From Clostridiales bacterium (lineage in GTDB: Bacteria > Bacillota > Clostridia > Christensenellales > JAISNN01), in NCBI GenBank assembly GCA_031275485.1, contig JAISOS010000092.1, positions 1 to 47,357 on the forward strand: a DNA stretch of 47,357 nt, given 5' to 3'. Of the stretch, positions 1 through 6,709 are shown piece after piece (position 1 is the first letter of the stretch; every line of letters starts with the position of its first letter). Position numbers and translations under genes: made by a program. Below the pieces are notes generated by a model that worked only from the letters and a program-made list of their open reading frames with translations, was not told the origin of the DNA and searched no databases.

Positions 1-196
1 ATATAAGGTCGCCCGTCTTACTTGTTTCGCCGTATTCGGAAGCCGTCGCTGCGGTTTTGCTCAAATCTACGCCGCCCTCGTTTACGAAAAACATAATGAA
101 AGCGCCCGGGATGAGCAGGAAACCCAAAAGCGCGCCGATTACGGAGCTTAGGATTCTCGAGCCGAAGCCCGTGTGAACGGTTCTTGTAACAGCCAT
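1..196 (-). CDS. TMEM43-like membrane protein, N-terminal part (runs off the window)
   Basis: Only the first 65 codons are present; the gene continues beyond base 1. The start is the ATG at 196-194, preceded on the minus strand by an AGAGGT ribosome binding site. Residues about 11-39 hold a Gly-Ser-Arg stretch and then one long hydrophobic segment (SVIGALLGFLLIPGAFIMFF). This is followed by VNEGG, which resembles the W-N-E-G-R segment after the first membrane helix in TMEM43/LUMA proteins. Bacterial TMEM43 homologues are multi-pass membrane proteins of unknown role. The family call rests on this short N-terminus alone, so it is tentative; a membrane protein is well supported. A good promoter lies upstream at 308-336. 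Confidence 0.5.
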   Translation of the reverse strand, partial: MAVTRTVHTGFGSRILSSVIGALLGFLLIPGAFIMFFVNEGGVDLSKTAATASEYGETSKTGDLI

Positions 197-307
197 AATT
201 TTTACCTCTTTTTTGTCGTCCGGTTTTATTACTTTTGAATTTATTTTTTCCGTTATTCTCAATTCGTTCTTTCGTTAGGAAGCGCAAGATTATTTTTAAC
301 TGTCCGT

Positions 308-336
308 ATTATATCACAAACCGCGTATAATTTCAA
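308..336 (-). promoter_or_regulatory. Sigma-A type promoter for the TMEM43-like gene
   Basis: Read on the minus strand: -35 TTGAAA (336-331), a 17-nt spacer, and -10 TATAAT (313-308) with an upstream TG making an extended -10. Transcription should start near 301, giving a leader of about 105 nt before the ATG at 196. Confidence 0.65.
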
Positions 337-450
337 GGCTTTTTGAGATTTTTTATGAAATATTTCGCATTAATTCGGGAGTAATGTATAAGCGCTAATG
401 AAAACATTTCAAAAAGTATATTTTTTTATACAAAAAAGGGTCTAAAATTG

Positions 451-480
451 TTGACAAGATTAGATATAATATGTTAAAAT
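451..480 (+). promoter_or_regulatory. Promoter of the tRNA-Thr gene
   Basis: TTGACA at 451-456, an 18-nt spacer, and TAAAAT at 475-480, ending 19 nt before the first base of the tRNA. The rest of the 197-450 spacer is AT-rich and holds only the divergent promoter at 308-336. Confidence 0.6.
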
Positions 481-499
481 CAAATAGCTTTTTAGGAGC

Positions 500-575
500 G
501 CTGATGTGGCTCAGTCGGTAGAGCAGTTCACTCGTAATGAACAGGTCGTGGGTTCGATTCCCTCCATCAGCTCCA
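500..575 (+). tRNA. tRNA-Thr (anticodon CGT), CCA encoded
   Basis: A complete cloverleaf is readable. The 7-bp acceptor stem is GCTGATG/CATCAGC, the D-arm is GCTC/GAGC, and the anticodon stem GTTCA/TGAAC holds the loop CTCGTAA, so the anticodon is CGT and reads the Thr codon ACG. The variable loop is AGGTC and the T-loop is TTCGATT. The discriminator T is followed by an encoded CCA at 573-575. The T-stem GTGGG/CCCTC carries one T-T mismatch at positions 50-64; everything else pairs. The gene stands alone, with its own promoter and a downstream hairpin. Confidence 0.95.
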
Positions 576-590
576 AATATTCGCGGCGCG

Positions 591-618
591 GAAAAGCCTT
601 TTACGGCTTTTCTTTTGC
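591..618 (+). terminator. Rho-independent terminator after tRNA-Thr
   Basis: An 8-bp stem GAAAAGCC/GGCTTTTC with a 6-nt loop (591-612) is followed by TTTTGCTTT. It lies 15 nt after the tRNA. Confidence 0.75.
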
Positions 619-676
619 TTTAATCGCTCGATATCGGCGTTAAGTACGGTTTTTCTTTTATCGACGTATAAGAAGT

Positions 677-934
677 ATGATAAAGGGCGGCTTTTTCAAG
701 TTGATACGGACGTTGGGTATACGATATATTCAGGAAGCCGGCGAGTTTATTGATTACGACTGCGGTTATATAAAAGAATTTGCAAACGTCAATTGTCTTG
801 TAAGATATTTTGCCGTTGTTTATGAAAGGTGTTTCGATAAACGGATACGGAATATGAACGGATTATTTGAGGGAAAATACTGCTTAAGCCGTTTTTTAAC
901 AGTCCTTTACAAGGAATACGAAAGAGCCGCGTGA
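677..934 (+). CDS. Hypothetical small protein (uncertain)
   Basis: An 85-codon open frame encoding a basic, aromatic-rich protein with no signal peptide and four Cys. I recognise no family. There is no convincing ribosome binding site before the ATG, and no promoter beyond possible read-through of the tRNA terminator. It may be spurious or the remnant of a decayed gene. The 935-1108 stretch after it holds nothing recognisable. Confidence 0.25.
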   Translation: MIKGGFFKLIRTLGIRYIQEAGEFIDYDCGYIKEFANVNCLVRYFAVVYERCFDKRIRNMNGLFEGKYCLSRFLTVLYKEYERAA

Positions 935-1108
935 AATAATAATGAAGATAAAAAAATGTCCGGCGCGGTTGAGGAAACGGAAAAATATCACGGTTTGTAA
1001 TCAGAGTATATCCGTGCGGCGGTAGCGGGCTAATCGTGTTCGGGCTAAACGGCGTTTCGTACTGTTATATCCGAAAAAGCGCGTTATGAAAAAGCAAAAC
1101 GGAGCGCG

Positions 1109-1843
1109 TTATTCCGGAATAAAGCCCTCGAATATGTAGTTGTCGCATAGAGACAAGGCAAGGTCGGTTTCTTCGCGGGTTTTGACCGTCCACGTTAAAA
1201 ATTTCAGTCCCTCGCGCCGCGCGGAATCGACGTATTTATTCGGAATATCGGCGACGCTGTAAGCGATAAAATCGGGCTTGTTGAGCTTGCGCAGGGCGAG
1301 CGATTTCAGCGGATACGTAACTAAGCGCAAAATCCGCCTGCCTTTGTAAAACGCGGCGAGCTGTCCGCGGAAAATATTCGGCGCGTACCTTTTATACCAA
1401 AGAACGGATATAGGATTGAAAGATTGTATCGCGTAGTCGCCCTTATAATCCTTCAATATTTCGTTCGCGGCGCGTTCGAGTCTTCCGGCGAAGGGTAGTG
1501 ATTTAAATTCGAGTAACAGACCGGTTTTGCCGTCCGCGAGAGCGAGGAGGTCGGTCAGCAGCGGAATTGTGTATTCCGTACCGCGCAATTTATAATTTTT
1601 CAGGTCGGCGGCCGTCAAATCGGTTATTCTAGACTTTATACCGCACATACGGGCGGTGTCGGAGTCGTGGAACAAGGCGATTTGACCGTCTTTCAGTATA
1701 TAGAGATCGGTTTCGATGTTGAAGCCGTGTTCTACGGCGTTTTGGAACGCGGGCAGCGAATTTTCGGGATAGGTTTCGTTGTGCAGTCCTCTGTGCGCGA
1801 TTCGCCTCTCGAAGAGCCAATCGGCGTGTCTTTCGGTTTTCAT
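1109..1843 (-). CDS. Glycerophosphodiester phosphodiesterase (GDPD family)
   Basis: A cytoplasmic-type GDPD of 244 residues with no signal peptide. It should hydrolyse glycerophosphodiesters to sn-glycerol 3-phosphate and an alcohol during phospholipid turnover. Family signatures are clear: H18-R19-G, E27-N28, the metal-binding pair E44 and D46 in ETDLYILKDG, H59-D60, and later LLLEFKS around residue 128. The C-terminal TWTV segment is also typical of the TIM-barrel fold. Length is normal for the short bacterial UgpQ-like type. The start has a GAGGATATTT ribosome binding site. The gene is monocistronic, with a promoter at 1898-1926. Confidence 0.92.
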   Translation of the reverse strand: MKTERHADWLFERRIAHRGLHNETYPENSLPAFQNAVEHGFNIETDLYILKDGQIALFHDSDTARMCGIKSRITDLTAADLKNYKLRGTEYTIPLLTDLLALADGKTGLLLEFKSLPFAGRLERAANEILKDYKGDYAIQSFNPISVLWYKRYAPNIFRGQLAAFYKGRRILRLVTYPLKSLALRKLNKPDFIAYSVADIPNKYVDSARREGLKFLTWTVKTREETDLALSLCDNYIFEGFIPE

Positions 1844-1897
1844 AAATATCCTCGCTTAACCGTACTTATTTAAACTTTTGAAGCGGTACCGATAGAT

Positions 1898-1926
1898 ATT
1901 ATAACTTAAATTTCCGAAAAGCGCAA
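1898..1926 (-). promoter_or_regulatory. Promoter for the GDPD gene
   Basis: On the minus strand: -35 TTGCGC (1926-1921), a 17-nt spacer, and consensus -10 TATAAT (1903-1898). It lies 55 nt upstream of the GDPD start. The -35 is weak and the -10 is perfect. Confidence 0.5.
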
Positions 1927-2269
1927 TATAATTTATCAAATAAATAATAATAATTTACAAAGAAATATACCCCCTCGTTTTTATAAATTAAGCCGTCGGA
2001 TTTTAGAGGAATTTTTGCGGTTTTCGAGGCGTTCTCGGAGAGCTGCCGGCGCCGCCGGTCACAAGAGAAATAACGGCGAAAGACGCGGAAAAATCCGTCG
2101 GGACAAGCGTTTTAATTCAAAAAACGGGTTATTAGGCAAAAAAACGTTAAAACGCGCTTTCAACGCGGGATATTTAAAGCGGCGCGCTATACGTCCGCCG
2201 GCGTTTCGCGGTGACTAAAGAAATAAAAGCGGGCAAACGACGGAGAACGGAAAACGGGAGATTGCGGTT
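1927..2269. other. Spacer without a recognised gene
   Basis: The first part is very AT-rich; from about 2015 the sequence is GC-rich and has an open frame of 67 codons. That frame is Arg/Lys-rich, has no ribosome binding site and looks like random coding potential. I see no repeat or strong hairpin here. Confidence 0.4.
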
Positions 2270-2506
2270 ATGAGTCCGAAAAACGGTTACAGATATTTTG
2301 CAAACACCGATTGCGAGTATTACGCGGTTTGTCACGGCGGCGCGGAAAAAAACTGCTTATTCTGCTATTGCCCTCTTTATAATCTTGATTGCAAAGGGAA
2401 TTTCGTCATACTGAAAAACGGCTTGAAGGATTGCGGCGATTGTATGCTTCCGCATGCCGAAGAAGGCTACGATTACGTTATGAAATTTCTGATGAAAAAA
2501 ACCTGA
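2270..2506 (+). CDS. Cysteine-rich small domain protein
   Basis: A 78-residue protein with eight Cys (15, 21, 29, 32, 34, 41, 55, 58). The arrangement C-x5-C-H, N-C-L-F-C-Y-C-P-L-Y, D-C-x2-C and P-H matches the Pfam 'cysteine-rich small domain' (PF04071). This small cytoplasmic family probably binds metal; in other genomes it is often near or fused to corrinoid genes, but no cobalamin gene is visible here. A GGGAGA ribosome binding site precedes the ATG by about 8 nt. The exact function is unknown. Confidence 0.85.
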   Translation: MSPKNGYRYFANTDCEYYAVCHGGAEKNCLFCYCPLYNLDCKGNFVILKNGLKDCGDCMLPHAEEGYDYVMKFLMKKT

Positions 2507-2715
2507 AAAATATAAAGAACAACGCGTTTATAATTTTGCTTACGCATTGAAAACGCGGCGGTGAAGGAGTGCAAAAAATATAAAAAATAACGCTTTCGAA
2601 CCGCTTTGTCATACCGTGAAATACGCAAGTGAAACGACGCGAAAATATAAAATAATAATTTTACAATAGCTTTGCGGTATCTTGGAACGCGGCGATGAAA
2701 AAAGCGTAAAAAAAG
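2507..2715. repeat. Three degenerate tandem units of about 66-70 nt
   Basis: Units begin near 2509, 2577 and 2642. Each opens with A-rich AAATATAAA(R)AA, then has a pyrimidine-rich centre with GCTTT or similar, a GAAA(T/A)(A/C)CG motif, and a G-TGAA-...-GCG tail. Similarity is visible but imperfect; they look like an old tandem duplication. Confidence 0.4.
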
Positions 2716-2753
2716 AAAATCACCGCCGCATATAATATACGGCGGTAATTTTT
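2716..2753 (-). terminator. Bidirectional terminator downstream of rubrerythrin
   Basis: ACCGCCG and CGGCGGT form a perfect 7-bp stem around an AT-rich loop. Flanking AAAAT and AATTTTT extend it with one mismatch. It lies 25 nt past the rubrerythrin stop and can also serve the plus strand. Confidence 0.8.
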
Positions 2754-2777
2754 AATACGTCAAGACGGAATTCGTAT

Positions 2778-3350
2778 TTATTCCTTAAAATAACGGTTTA
2801 GCAGACCGATAAAGCCCTTGCCGTGCCTCGCCTCGTCTTTCGCCATCTCGTGCACGGTATCGTGTACGGCGTCGTAGCCCAATTCTTTGGCGCGTCTCGC
2901 GATTTTCATCTTGCCCATACACGCGCCGTTCTCTGCGAGAGCGCGCATTTCGAGATTTTTCTTTGTGGACGGGGTTACGACCTCTCCTAAAAGCTCGGCG
3001 AACCGCGCCGCGTGATCGGCCTCCTCGAACGCATAACGCTTATACGCCTCCGCGATCTCAGGATAGCCCTCTCTGTCCGCCTGGCGGCTCATAGCGAGAT
3101 ACATACCGACCTCGGTGCATTCGCCGAGAAAATTCTCTTTTAAGCCCGCGACGACCTCCTCGTCCAAACCGGCGGCGACGCCGATTCTGTGTTCGTCCGC
3201 AAACGGCGCGTCATAAACCGCTTTTTTGGATGCGCCGCTTGCGGCAAGCTCGCTGAATTTGATCTTCGGAGCTTTGCATTGAGGGCAAAAATCCGGCGCG
3301 CCGTCGCCTTCGTGAACGTATCCGCATACCGAACAAATAAATTTTTTCAT
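2778..3350 (-). CDS. Reverse rubrerythrin (N-terminal rubredoxin domain, C-terminal diiron domain)
   Basis: A 190-residue NAD(P)H-linked peroxide-reducing protein of anaerobes. The rubredoxin-type domain comes first, with Cys 6, 9, 22 and 25 in [10 protein letters not shown] and CPQCKAP. The ferritin-like four-helix domain follows, with likely ligands E77/E80, E109/E110 and H113, E140, E173 and H176. Classical rubrerythrin has the opposite domain order, hence 'reverse'. An upstream in-frame ATG would add 24 hydrophobic residues, but the AGGAG at 3359-3364 places the start at 3350. It is transcribed alone from a strong promoter that overlaps a perfect palindrome. Confidence 0.93.
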   Translation of the reverse strand: MKKFICSVCGYVHEGDGAPDFCPQCKAPKIKFSELAASGASKKAVYDAPFADEHRIGVAAGLDEEVVAGLKENFLGECTEVGMYLAMSRQADREGYPEIAEAYKRYAFEEADHAARFAELLGEVVTPSTKKNLEMRALAENGACMGKMKIARRAKELGYDAVHDTVHEMAKDEARHGKGFIGLLNRYFKE

Positions 3351-3376
3351 ATTTTTGATCTCCTTATTAAGAATTA

Positions 3377-3395
3377 ATATTAATAGTATTAATAT
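3377..3395. promoter_or_regulatory. Perfect 9-1-9 palindrome, candidate operator of rubrerythrin
   Basis: ATATTAATA, G, TATTAATAT. It overlaps the inner edge of the -10 box and the predicted transcription start, where a repressor would act. Peroxide genes in Gram-positive bacteria are often controlled by PerR, a Fur-family protein binding A/T-rich 7-1-7 repeats. The shape fits that type, but the regulator is inferred. Confidence 0.5.
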
Positions 3396-3422
3396 AATAT
3401 CATTAATTAACATATTTGTCAA
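3394..3422 (-). promoter_or_regulatory. Rubrerythrin promoter
   Basis: On the minus strand: consensus -35 TTGACA (3422-3417), a 17-nt spacer, and -10 TATTAT (3399-3394) with an upstream TG. The start is about 45 nt before the gene. Confidence 0.75.
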
Positions 3423-3659
3423 CAGTTTTTCTTAATAAAAATAAAAAATTTTTAATTTTTTGTTTTTTTATTATTTTATAGGGTGTGCGGTAAAAATTTT
3501 TTGCGAACAAAAGATTGCCGTCCGAGCTCCTTTTCCGAAAATTTTAAATTTATTAAGGGTAAGGGAGGGTAAGAGTGTAAAATGGCGGGAGTTTTTAAAG
3601 GGCGACGGTCAGAGCCGCGTTTTTTTACGGATATCCGGGTAAATATAAAAGGAGAGGCT

Positions 3660-4703
3660 ATGCGAAAATTAAGCTTGCGCGTCAATGCGAAAATCAATCT
3701 GTTTTTGCGCGTCGCGGGAATTGACGAAATAGGCTACCACATTTTGGAGACCCTCGCTTTTTCGGGGGATATTTGCGATACCGTGGAAATTACGGAGCGC
3801 GCGGAAGGCGGCGTAAGCCTCGAAATGCCGCGGAAAATAGGGGGGGAAAATAATGCTCTCGCCGCCGCGGAAAAGCTGGCGGGGAAGCACGGTTTAAACG
3901 GCTTCGGCATATTTATAGACAAGCGCATACCCGTCGCGGCGGGCTTGGGCGGCTCGTCGGCGGACGCCGCCGCGCTCATTTTCGGGCTGAAAGAGTTGTA
4001 CGGAATTCCGGGCGGGGACTTTGCCGAATACGGCGGCGACGTACCGTTTATGCTTACGGGCGGCGTCGCGGCAATGCGCGGAGGCAAAGATTTGAGTTCG
4101 GAATCCGCGTATTCGAAAACCGAATTACTCGCCGCTTTGAAAAGGTATACCTTTCTCATAGTCAAGCCGAAGGGCGAAATGCTTACCCGCAAGGTGTTTG
4201 CGGTGTACGACGAAATAAAGGCGGCGCATGCGGCGGGTTGTGAAAACGGCGGTCAAACGATAAACGCGGTCTCAATCGCGCGGAATTATGATGAAAGCGG
4301 CGGTAAAATTACGGGAGCGGAAACGGGCTTTGAAAACGGCGGCGGCGAAAAGGACGCGGATATAGAGGCGCTTATCGGGGCGTTAATTGCGGACGACAGG
4401 GAGGAAATAAGGCGCAATTTGCGCAACGATTTATATCCCGCCGCAGTCAAAATTCAGCCTGGTTTGGAGCGCGTATGCGGCGAGATAACCGGATGCGGCG
4501 CGTTCGCCTGCGTTATGACGGGGAGCGGCAACGCTTTTGTCGGACTTTTCGGCGACAAAAACGCGGCGGCGGCGGCCGCAAACGGATTGAAAAACCGCTA
4601 CGAAGAGGTCATAGTGTGCCGCGCCGCGGACAGAGGAATCGAACCTATAATAAAAAGAACCGAAATTTCGAATAAAAATAAAAAAACGCCAAAAAATTTT
4701 TAA
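3660..4703 (+). CDS. ispE: 4-diphosphocytidyl-2-C-methyl-D-erythritol kinase
   Basis: A GHMP kinase that phosphorylates CDP-methylerythritol, a step of non-mevalonate isoprenoid synthesis. Visible motifs are the N-terminal KINLFLRV with GYH, the ATP loop PVAAGLGGSSADAAA (91-105), the catalytic GGDVPFML (125-132), and the C-terminal MTGSG motif (286-290). An upstream in-frame ATG at 3582 would add 26 residues, but AAAGGAGAGG before 3660 fixes the start there. At 347 residues it is longer than the usual 280-300. The excess is a Gly/Asn/Glu-rich segment at about 190-235 and a Lys-rich tail. The lipoprotein gene downstream has its own promoter. Confidence 0.92.
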   Translation: MRKLSLRVNAKINLFLRVAGIDEIGYHILETLAFSGDICDTVEITERAEGGVSLEMPRKIGGENNALAAAEKLAGKHGLNGFGIFIDKRIPVAAGLGGSSADAAALIFGLKELYGIPGGDFAEYGGDVPFMLTGGVAAMRGGKDLSSESAYSKTELLAALKRYTFLIVKPKGEMLTRKVFAVYDEIKAAHAAGCENGGQTINAVSIARNYDESGGKITGAETGFENGGGEKDADIEALIGALIADDREEIRRNLRNDLYPAAVKIQPGLERVCGEITGCGAFACVMTGSGNAFVGLFGDKNAAAAAANGLKNRYEEVIVCRAADRGIEPIIKRTEISNKNKKTPKNF

Positions 4704-4710
4704 AAAACTA

Positions 4711-4739
4711 TTTACAAGCTATTCTTTTTGTGTTATACT
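4711..4739 (+). promoter_or_regulatory. Promoter of the lipoprotein gene
   Basis: TTTACA (4711-4716), a 17-nt spacer, and TATACT (4734-4739). It begins 7 nt after the ispE stop and 82 nt before the next start. Confidence 0.7.
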
Positions 4740-4792
4740 TTAACTGAATTAAGGCGATAGTCTTAATAATAAAAAGAAACGGAGGTATTTCC

Positions 4793-5155
4793 ATGAAAAA
4801 CAAAAAACTTTTAGTCCTTTTCATTTTGGCGGCGGCGATGTCCGTCGTAATGCTGTCGAGCTGTTCGGTGGTTTATTCGGGCGTTTATAAATCCGAAGAC
4901 GGCAACGTGACGGTCGAACTCGGGCTTTATCAAAAAGCCGTTATTACCACCAAGATTGCGTCGGTTTCGAATACGGAGGAATATATCTATAAAATAGACA
5001 GCAAAAAGAAGCTTGTCATTTTGTACAATAAGGACGACAAGGACAAGGAAGTCGGCACGATAGAAATCGTCAGCAGAGACGAGCTCAAATATAAGATACT
5101 CATAGTGGATGTTACTCTGAAACGTGATTCGTTCCTGCCGAGCTTTTCATTTTGA
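4793..5155 (+). CDS. Small lipoprotein of unknown function
   Basis: A 120-residue precursor. A lysine-rich N-terminus, a hydrophobic core and the lipobox LSSC (Cys24) form a clear type II signal peptide, so the mature protein is lipid-anchored outside the membrane. The mature part (YSGVYKSEDGNVTVEL...) alternates hydrophobic and charged residues as in a small beta-sandwich. I do not recognise a named family. A GGAGG ribosome binding site sits 9 nt before the ATG. It has its own promoter and is followed by the hairpin at 5222-5299. Confidence 0.8.
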   Translation: MKNKKLLVLFILAAAMSVVMLSSCSVVYSGVYKSEDGNVTVELGLYQKAVITTKIASVSNTEEYIYKIDSKKKLVILYNKDDKDKEVGTIEIVSRDELKYKILIVDVTLKRDSFLPSFSF

Positions 5156-5221
5156 AATTAAGGCGTCGCGTTAGAATCTTGGAATTTTGAAAGGTTAAAT
5201 TTTAAATTTATTTAAAAATGT

Positions 5222-5299
5222 AAAAAAGACCGTTTTTATCGTATATAACGGGCGCGCTTGCAGTATCGCGCCGCTATTAGGATGACAGCGGTCTTTTTT
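5222..5299 (+). terminator. Nested two-stem structure ending in a T-run
   Basis: The outer stem is a perfect 11 bp (AAAAAAGACCG at 5222-5232 with CGGTCTTTTTT at 5289-5299). Inside the loop, GGCGCG/CGCGCC (5251-5256, 5267-5272) forms a second stem. The outer arm ends in a run of T, so it can terminate the lipoprotein transcript, although the 56-nt loop is long for a simple terminator. Confidence 0.55.
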
Positions 5300-5313
5300 A
5301 TGCGTATAAATAA

Positions 5314-5496
5314 CCGTTATGAAATATAATCGAGTAAGCAAAACGCCGCTTACGGCGAAAAAATCAAAGGGTATATCGGTTAAACTTCTAATTTACGCAT
5401 CGTGTAACTTAAAAGAAATTTGAGATTTGTTTCGAATTTGGCGGGGATACCCGACTTTTTAGCGCGCTTACGGTGAAAACCGTAAAGCGCTTTTTA
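5314..5496 (+). repeat. Family B intergenic repeat, copy 1 (long form)
   Basis: It shares CGTTATGAAATATAAT at its left with the copy at 28759. Its right end (ACTTTTTAGC, then TTACGGTGAAAA) matches the copies at 8909 and 40925. The right end folds as AGCGC + TTACGG / CCGTAA + GCGCT (5461-5490) followed by TTTTTATTTT, so this copy may also terminate transcription. Confidence 0.5.
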
Positions 5497-5500
5497 TTTT

Positions 5501-5522
5501 ACGGACGCGTTGCGGCGTCCGT
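5501..5522. other. Perfect 8-bp hairpin
   Basis: ACGGACGC and GCGTCCGT enclose the loop GTTGCG, directly after the family B hairpin. Only TTT follows it, so it is a poor terminator. Role unknown. Confidence 0.4.
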
Positions 5523-5597
5523 TTAAATTACATAATATACAGTTTAAAAATTTATTCGCGTATATTCGCGCGATTCCAAAAGGCTGTAACCGGTATG

Positions 5598-5722
5598 CGT
5601 CCGCACAAAGCGCAAACGGCGCGTTTTTTTGCGCGTTATTTGCTCCTTTCGGCGTCGTTTTTCCCCGCGCCGCGCGTCGTTAAACGCCTTTAAAGACATG
5701 AAACCCGTCTAAAATATTCTCG
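5598..5722 (+). repeat. Family C intergenic repeat, copy 1
   Basis: Similar over about 125 nt to 22574-22710. The best-conserved core is GCAAACGGCGCGTTT, followed by TTGCGC, CCTTTCGGC and CGTT. It is non-coding in both places. Confidence 0.55.
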
Positions 5723-5772
5723 TTTTCGTTTACATGAACATACTCTAATATTATAATTTATAATAAAAAAAT

Positions 5773-5876
5773 TAAAGTTTTTTGGAAAGGGGTGCAGGGG
5801 GGAAACCTTTTATTCACAAAAGGTTTCCCACACCCCCGCATAAATATAATTTTTTTAAAATGTTTCCCCCGCACAA
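5773..5876. repeat. Family A palindromic repeat, long copy
   Basis: It begins AAAGTTTTTTGGAAAGGGG, then a 12-bp stem GGGAAACCTTTT / AAAAGGTTTCCC with a 6-nt loop, then CCCCCGCATAAAT. It ends with a second partial GTTTCCCCCGCA. This is the typical layout of the family, whose copies are listed separately through the window. Confidence 0.75.
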
Positions 5877-5932
5877 CCCGTTTTCATAACCGCAAACGCT
5901 TGACAAAAAATTAAAAAAACACGCGAAAACGG

Positions 5933-5961
5933 TTGACATATTTTTGCGGCGGTGATATAAT
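5933..5961 (+). promoter_or_regulatory. Consensus promoter of the Rrf2 regulator gene
   Basis: TTGACA (5933-5938), a 17-nt spacer, and TATAAT (5956-5961), a perfect sigma-A match. Transcription should start near 5968, inside the palindrome at 5963-5979, leaving a leader of only about 30 nt. Confidence 0.85.
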
Positions 5962-5962
5962 T

Positions 5963-5979
5963 CCTACCGTATTAGTAGG
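5963..5979. promoter_or_regulatory. Candidate Rrf2/IscR operator
   Basis: The inverted repeat CCTAC-N7-GTAGG lies immediately downstream of the -10 box and over the transcription start. Rrf2-family repressors commonly control their own gene from such a site. The assignment is inferred from position and symmetry. Confidence 0.55.
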
Positions 5980-5996
5980 GTATGGGGTGCGCGAAA

Positions 5997-6431
5997 GTGA
6001 AGCTGTCCACGAAGTCACATTACGGGCTTAACGCCTGCTATTTTTTGGCGGCGGAATATAACGCGGCTACGGACGCGCATGCGAACGGCGGCGGTTTGCC
6101 GCTGAAAAAATTGGCGCAAACGTCGGGTATAAGCGAGGCTTATCTTGAACAAATTATTCTGCTTCTTAAAAAAGCCGGCATAATCGCCGCCAACAGAGGC
6201 GCGCTGGGAGGCTATTATCTCGCCAGACCGCCCGAGGAAATACTCGTGGGCGATATCGTGCGCGCGCTTGAGGGTAATCTGGAAATCGTGGGGTGCAGAA
6301 CCTCCGCTTGCGATTGCGCGGCGGGAATTAATTGCAAGACGAAGAACGTTTGGGATAAGGTATATAAAAGTATAAACGATACCTTGGATAGAATAAAACT
6401 GAGCGATTTGCGAGATGAGAATTTTCTTTGA
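5997..6431 (+). CDS. Rrf2-family transcriptional regulator, IscR-like
   Basis: A 144-residue winged-helix repressor. MKLSTKSHYGL is the standard Rrf2 N-terminus, followed by the recognition segment ISEAYLEQIILLLKKAGII and the wing GALGGYYLARPP. The Cys cluster C-R-T-S-A-C-D-C-x5-C near residues 95-108 sits where IscR-type proteins bind a Fe-S cluster. I start at the GTG at 5997 because it gives the family N-terminus and has GGGG about 8 nt upstream. The ATG at 5982 would add five residues but has its only purine-rich site almost touching it. NifS and NifU-like genes follow, so it probably senses Fe-S status and represses them and itself. Confidence 0.9.
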   Translation: MKLSTKSHYGLNACYFLAAEYNAATDAHANGGGLPLKKLAQTSGISEAYLEQIILLLKKAGIIAANRGALGGYYLARPPEEILVGDIVRALEGNLEIVGCRTSACDCAAGINCKTKNVWDKVYKSINDTLDRIKLSDLRDENFL

Positions 6432-6435
6432 AAAT

Positions 6436-6505
6436 TTACGCGGTGAAAGCCTTTTCTTTCGGGAAAAGTTTGCTCCGCGCCTCTTTCCGAAAGAGTCTCT
6501 CCGGC
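6436..6505. repeat. Family A palindromic repeat, degenerate copy
   Basis: GCGGTGAAAGCC-TTTTC...GAAAAG...CTCCGCGCCTCTTTCC follows the family layout with many substitutions. It begins just after the Rrf2 stop. Confidence 0.4.
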
Positions 6506-6637
6506 TTTATAATTTATTTATAGGGGCATAATCGTTAAACCGGCGGTTTTATAACGCAGGAAATCGGGCGATAGGGAGAACGATACGTTTTGCTTCTCGC
6601 CGCTAACTTGGCGTCCGCTTTGAAAAGGGAGATTTAT

Positions 6638-6688
6638 ATGAGCGGTCTTTCGGTTATCCCTATCGCCGTCCTGCGGACGCGGCGATAG
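6638..6688 (+). CDS. Possible 16-residue leader peptide before nifS
   Basis: The ATG follows a very good GGGAGA ribosome binding site by 5 nt, and the frame encodes MSGLSVIPIAVLRTRR before a TAG. Its 3' two-thirds lies inside the hairpin at 6656-6692, so translation would melt that hairpin. No family is known; it may be chance. The next gene, a cysteine desulfurase, starts 166 nt downstream. Confidence 0.3.
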   Translation: MSGLSVIPIAVLRTRR

Positions 6689-6692
6689 GGAT
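6656..6692 (+). promoter_or_regulatory. Strong hairpin in the rrf2-nifS spacer
   Basis: ATCCCTATCGCC pairs perfectly with GGCGATAGGGAT (12 bp). Beyond a 2-nt bulge, GTCC/GGAC close a TGC triloop. No T-run follows, so it is not a standard terminator; it could be a processing, stability or attenuation element. Confidence 0.5.
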
Positions 6693-6709
6693 AGTATAAT
6701 AATATTATT

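Noticed and set aside
18-287. 89-codon minus-strand frame at the left edge
   Set aside because: It lies out of frame with the membrane protein starting at 196, which has a ribosome binding site and promoter; this frame is Arg-rich and has neither.
2015-2218. 67-codon plus-strand frame
   Set aside because: Arg/Lys-rich random-looking product, no ribosome binding site and no family.
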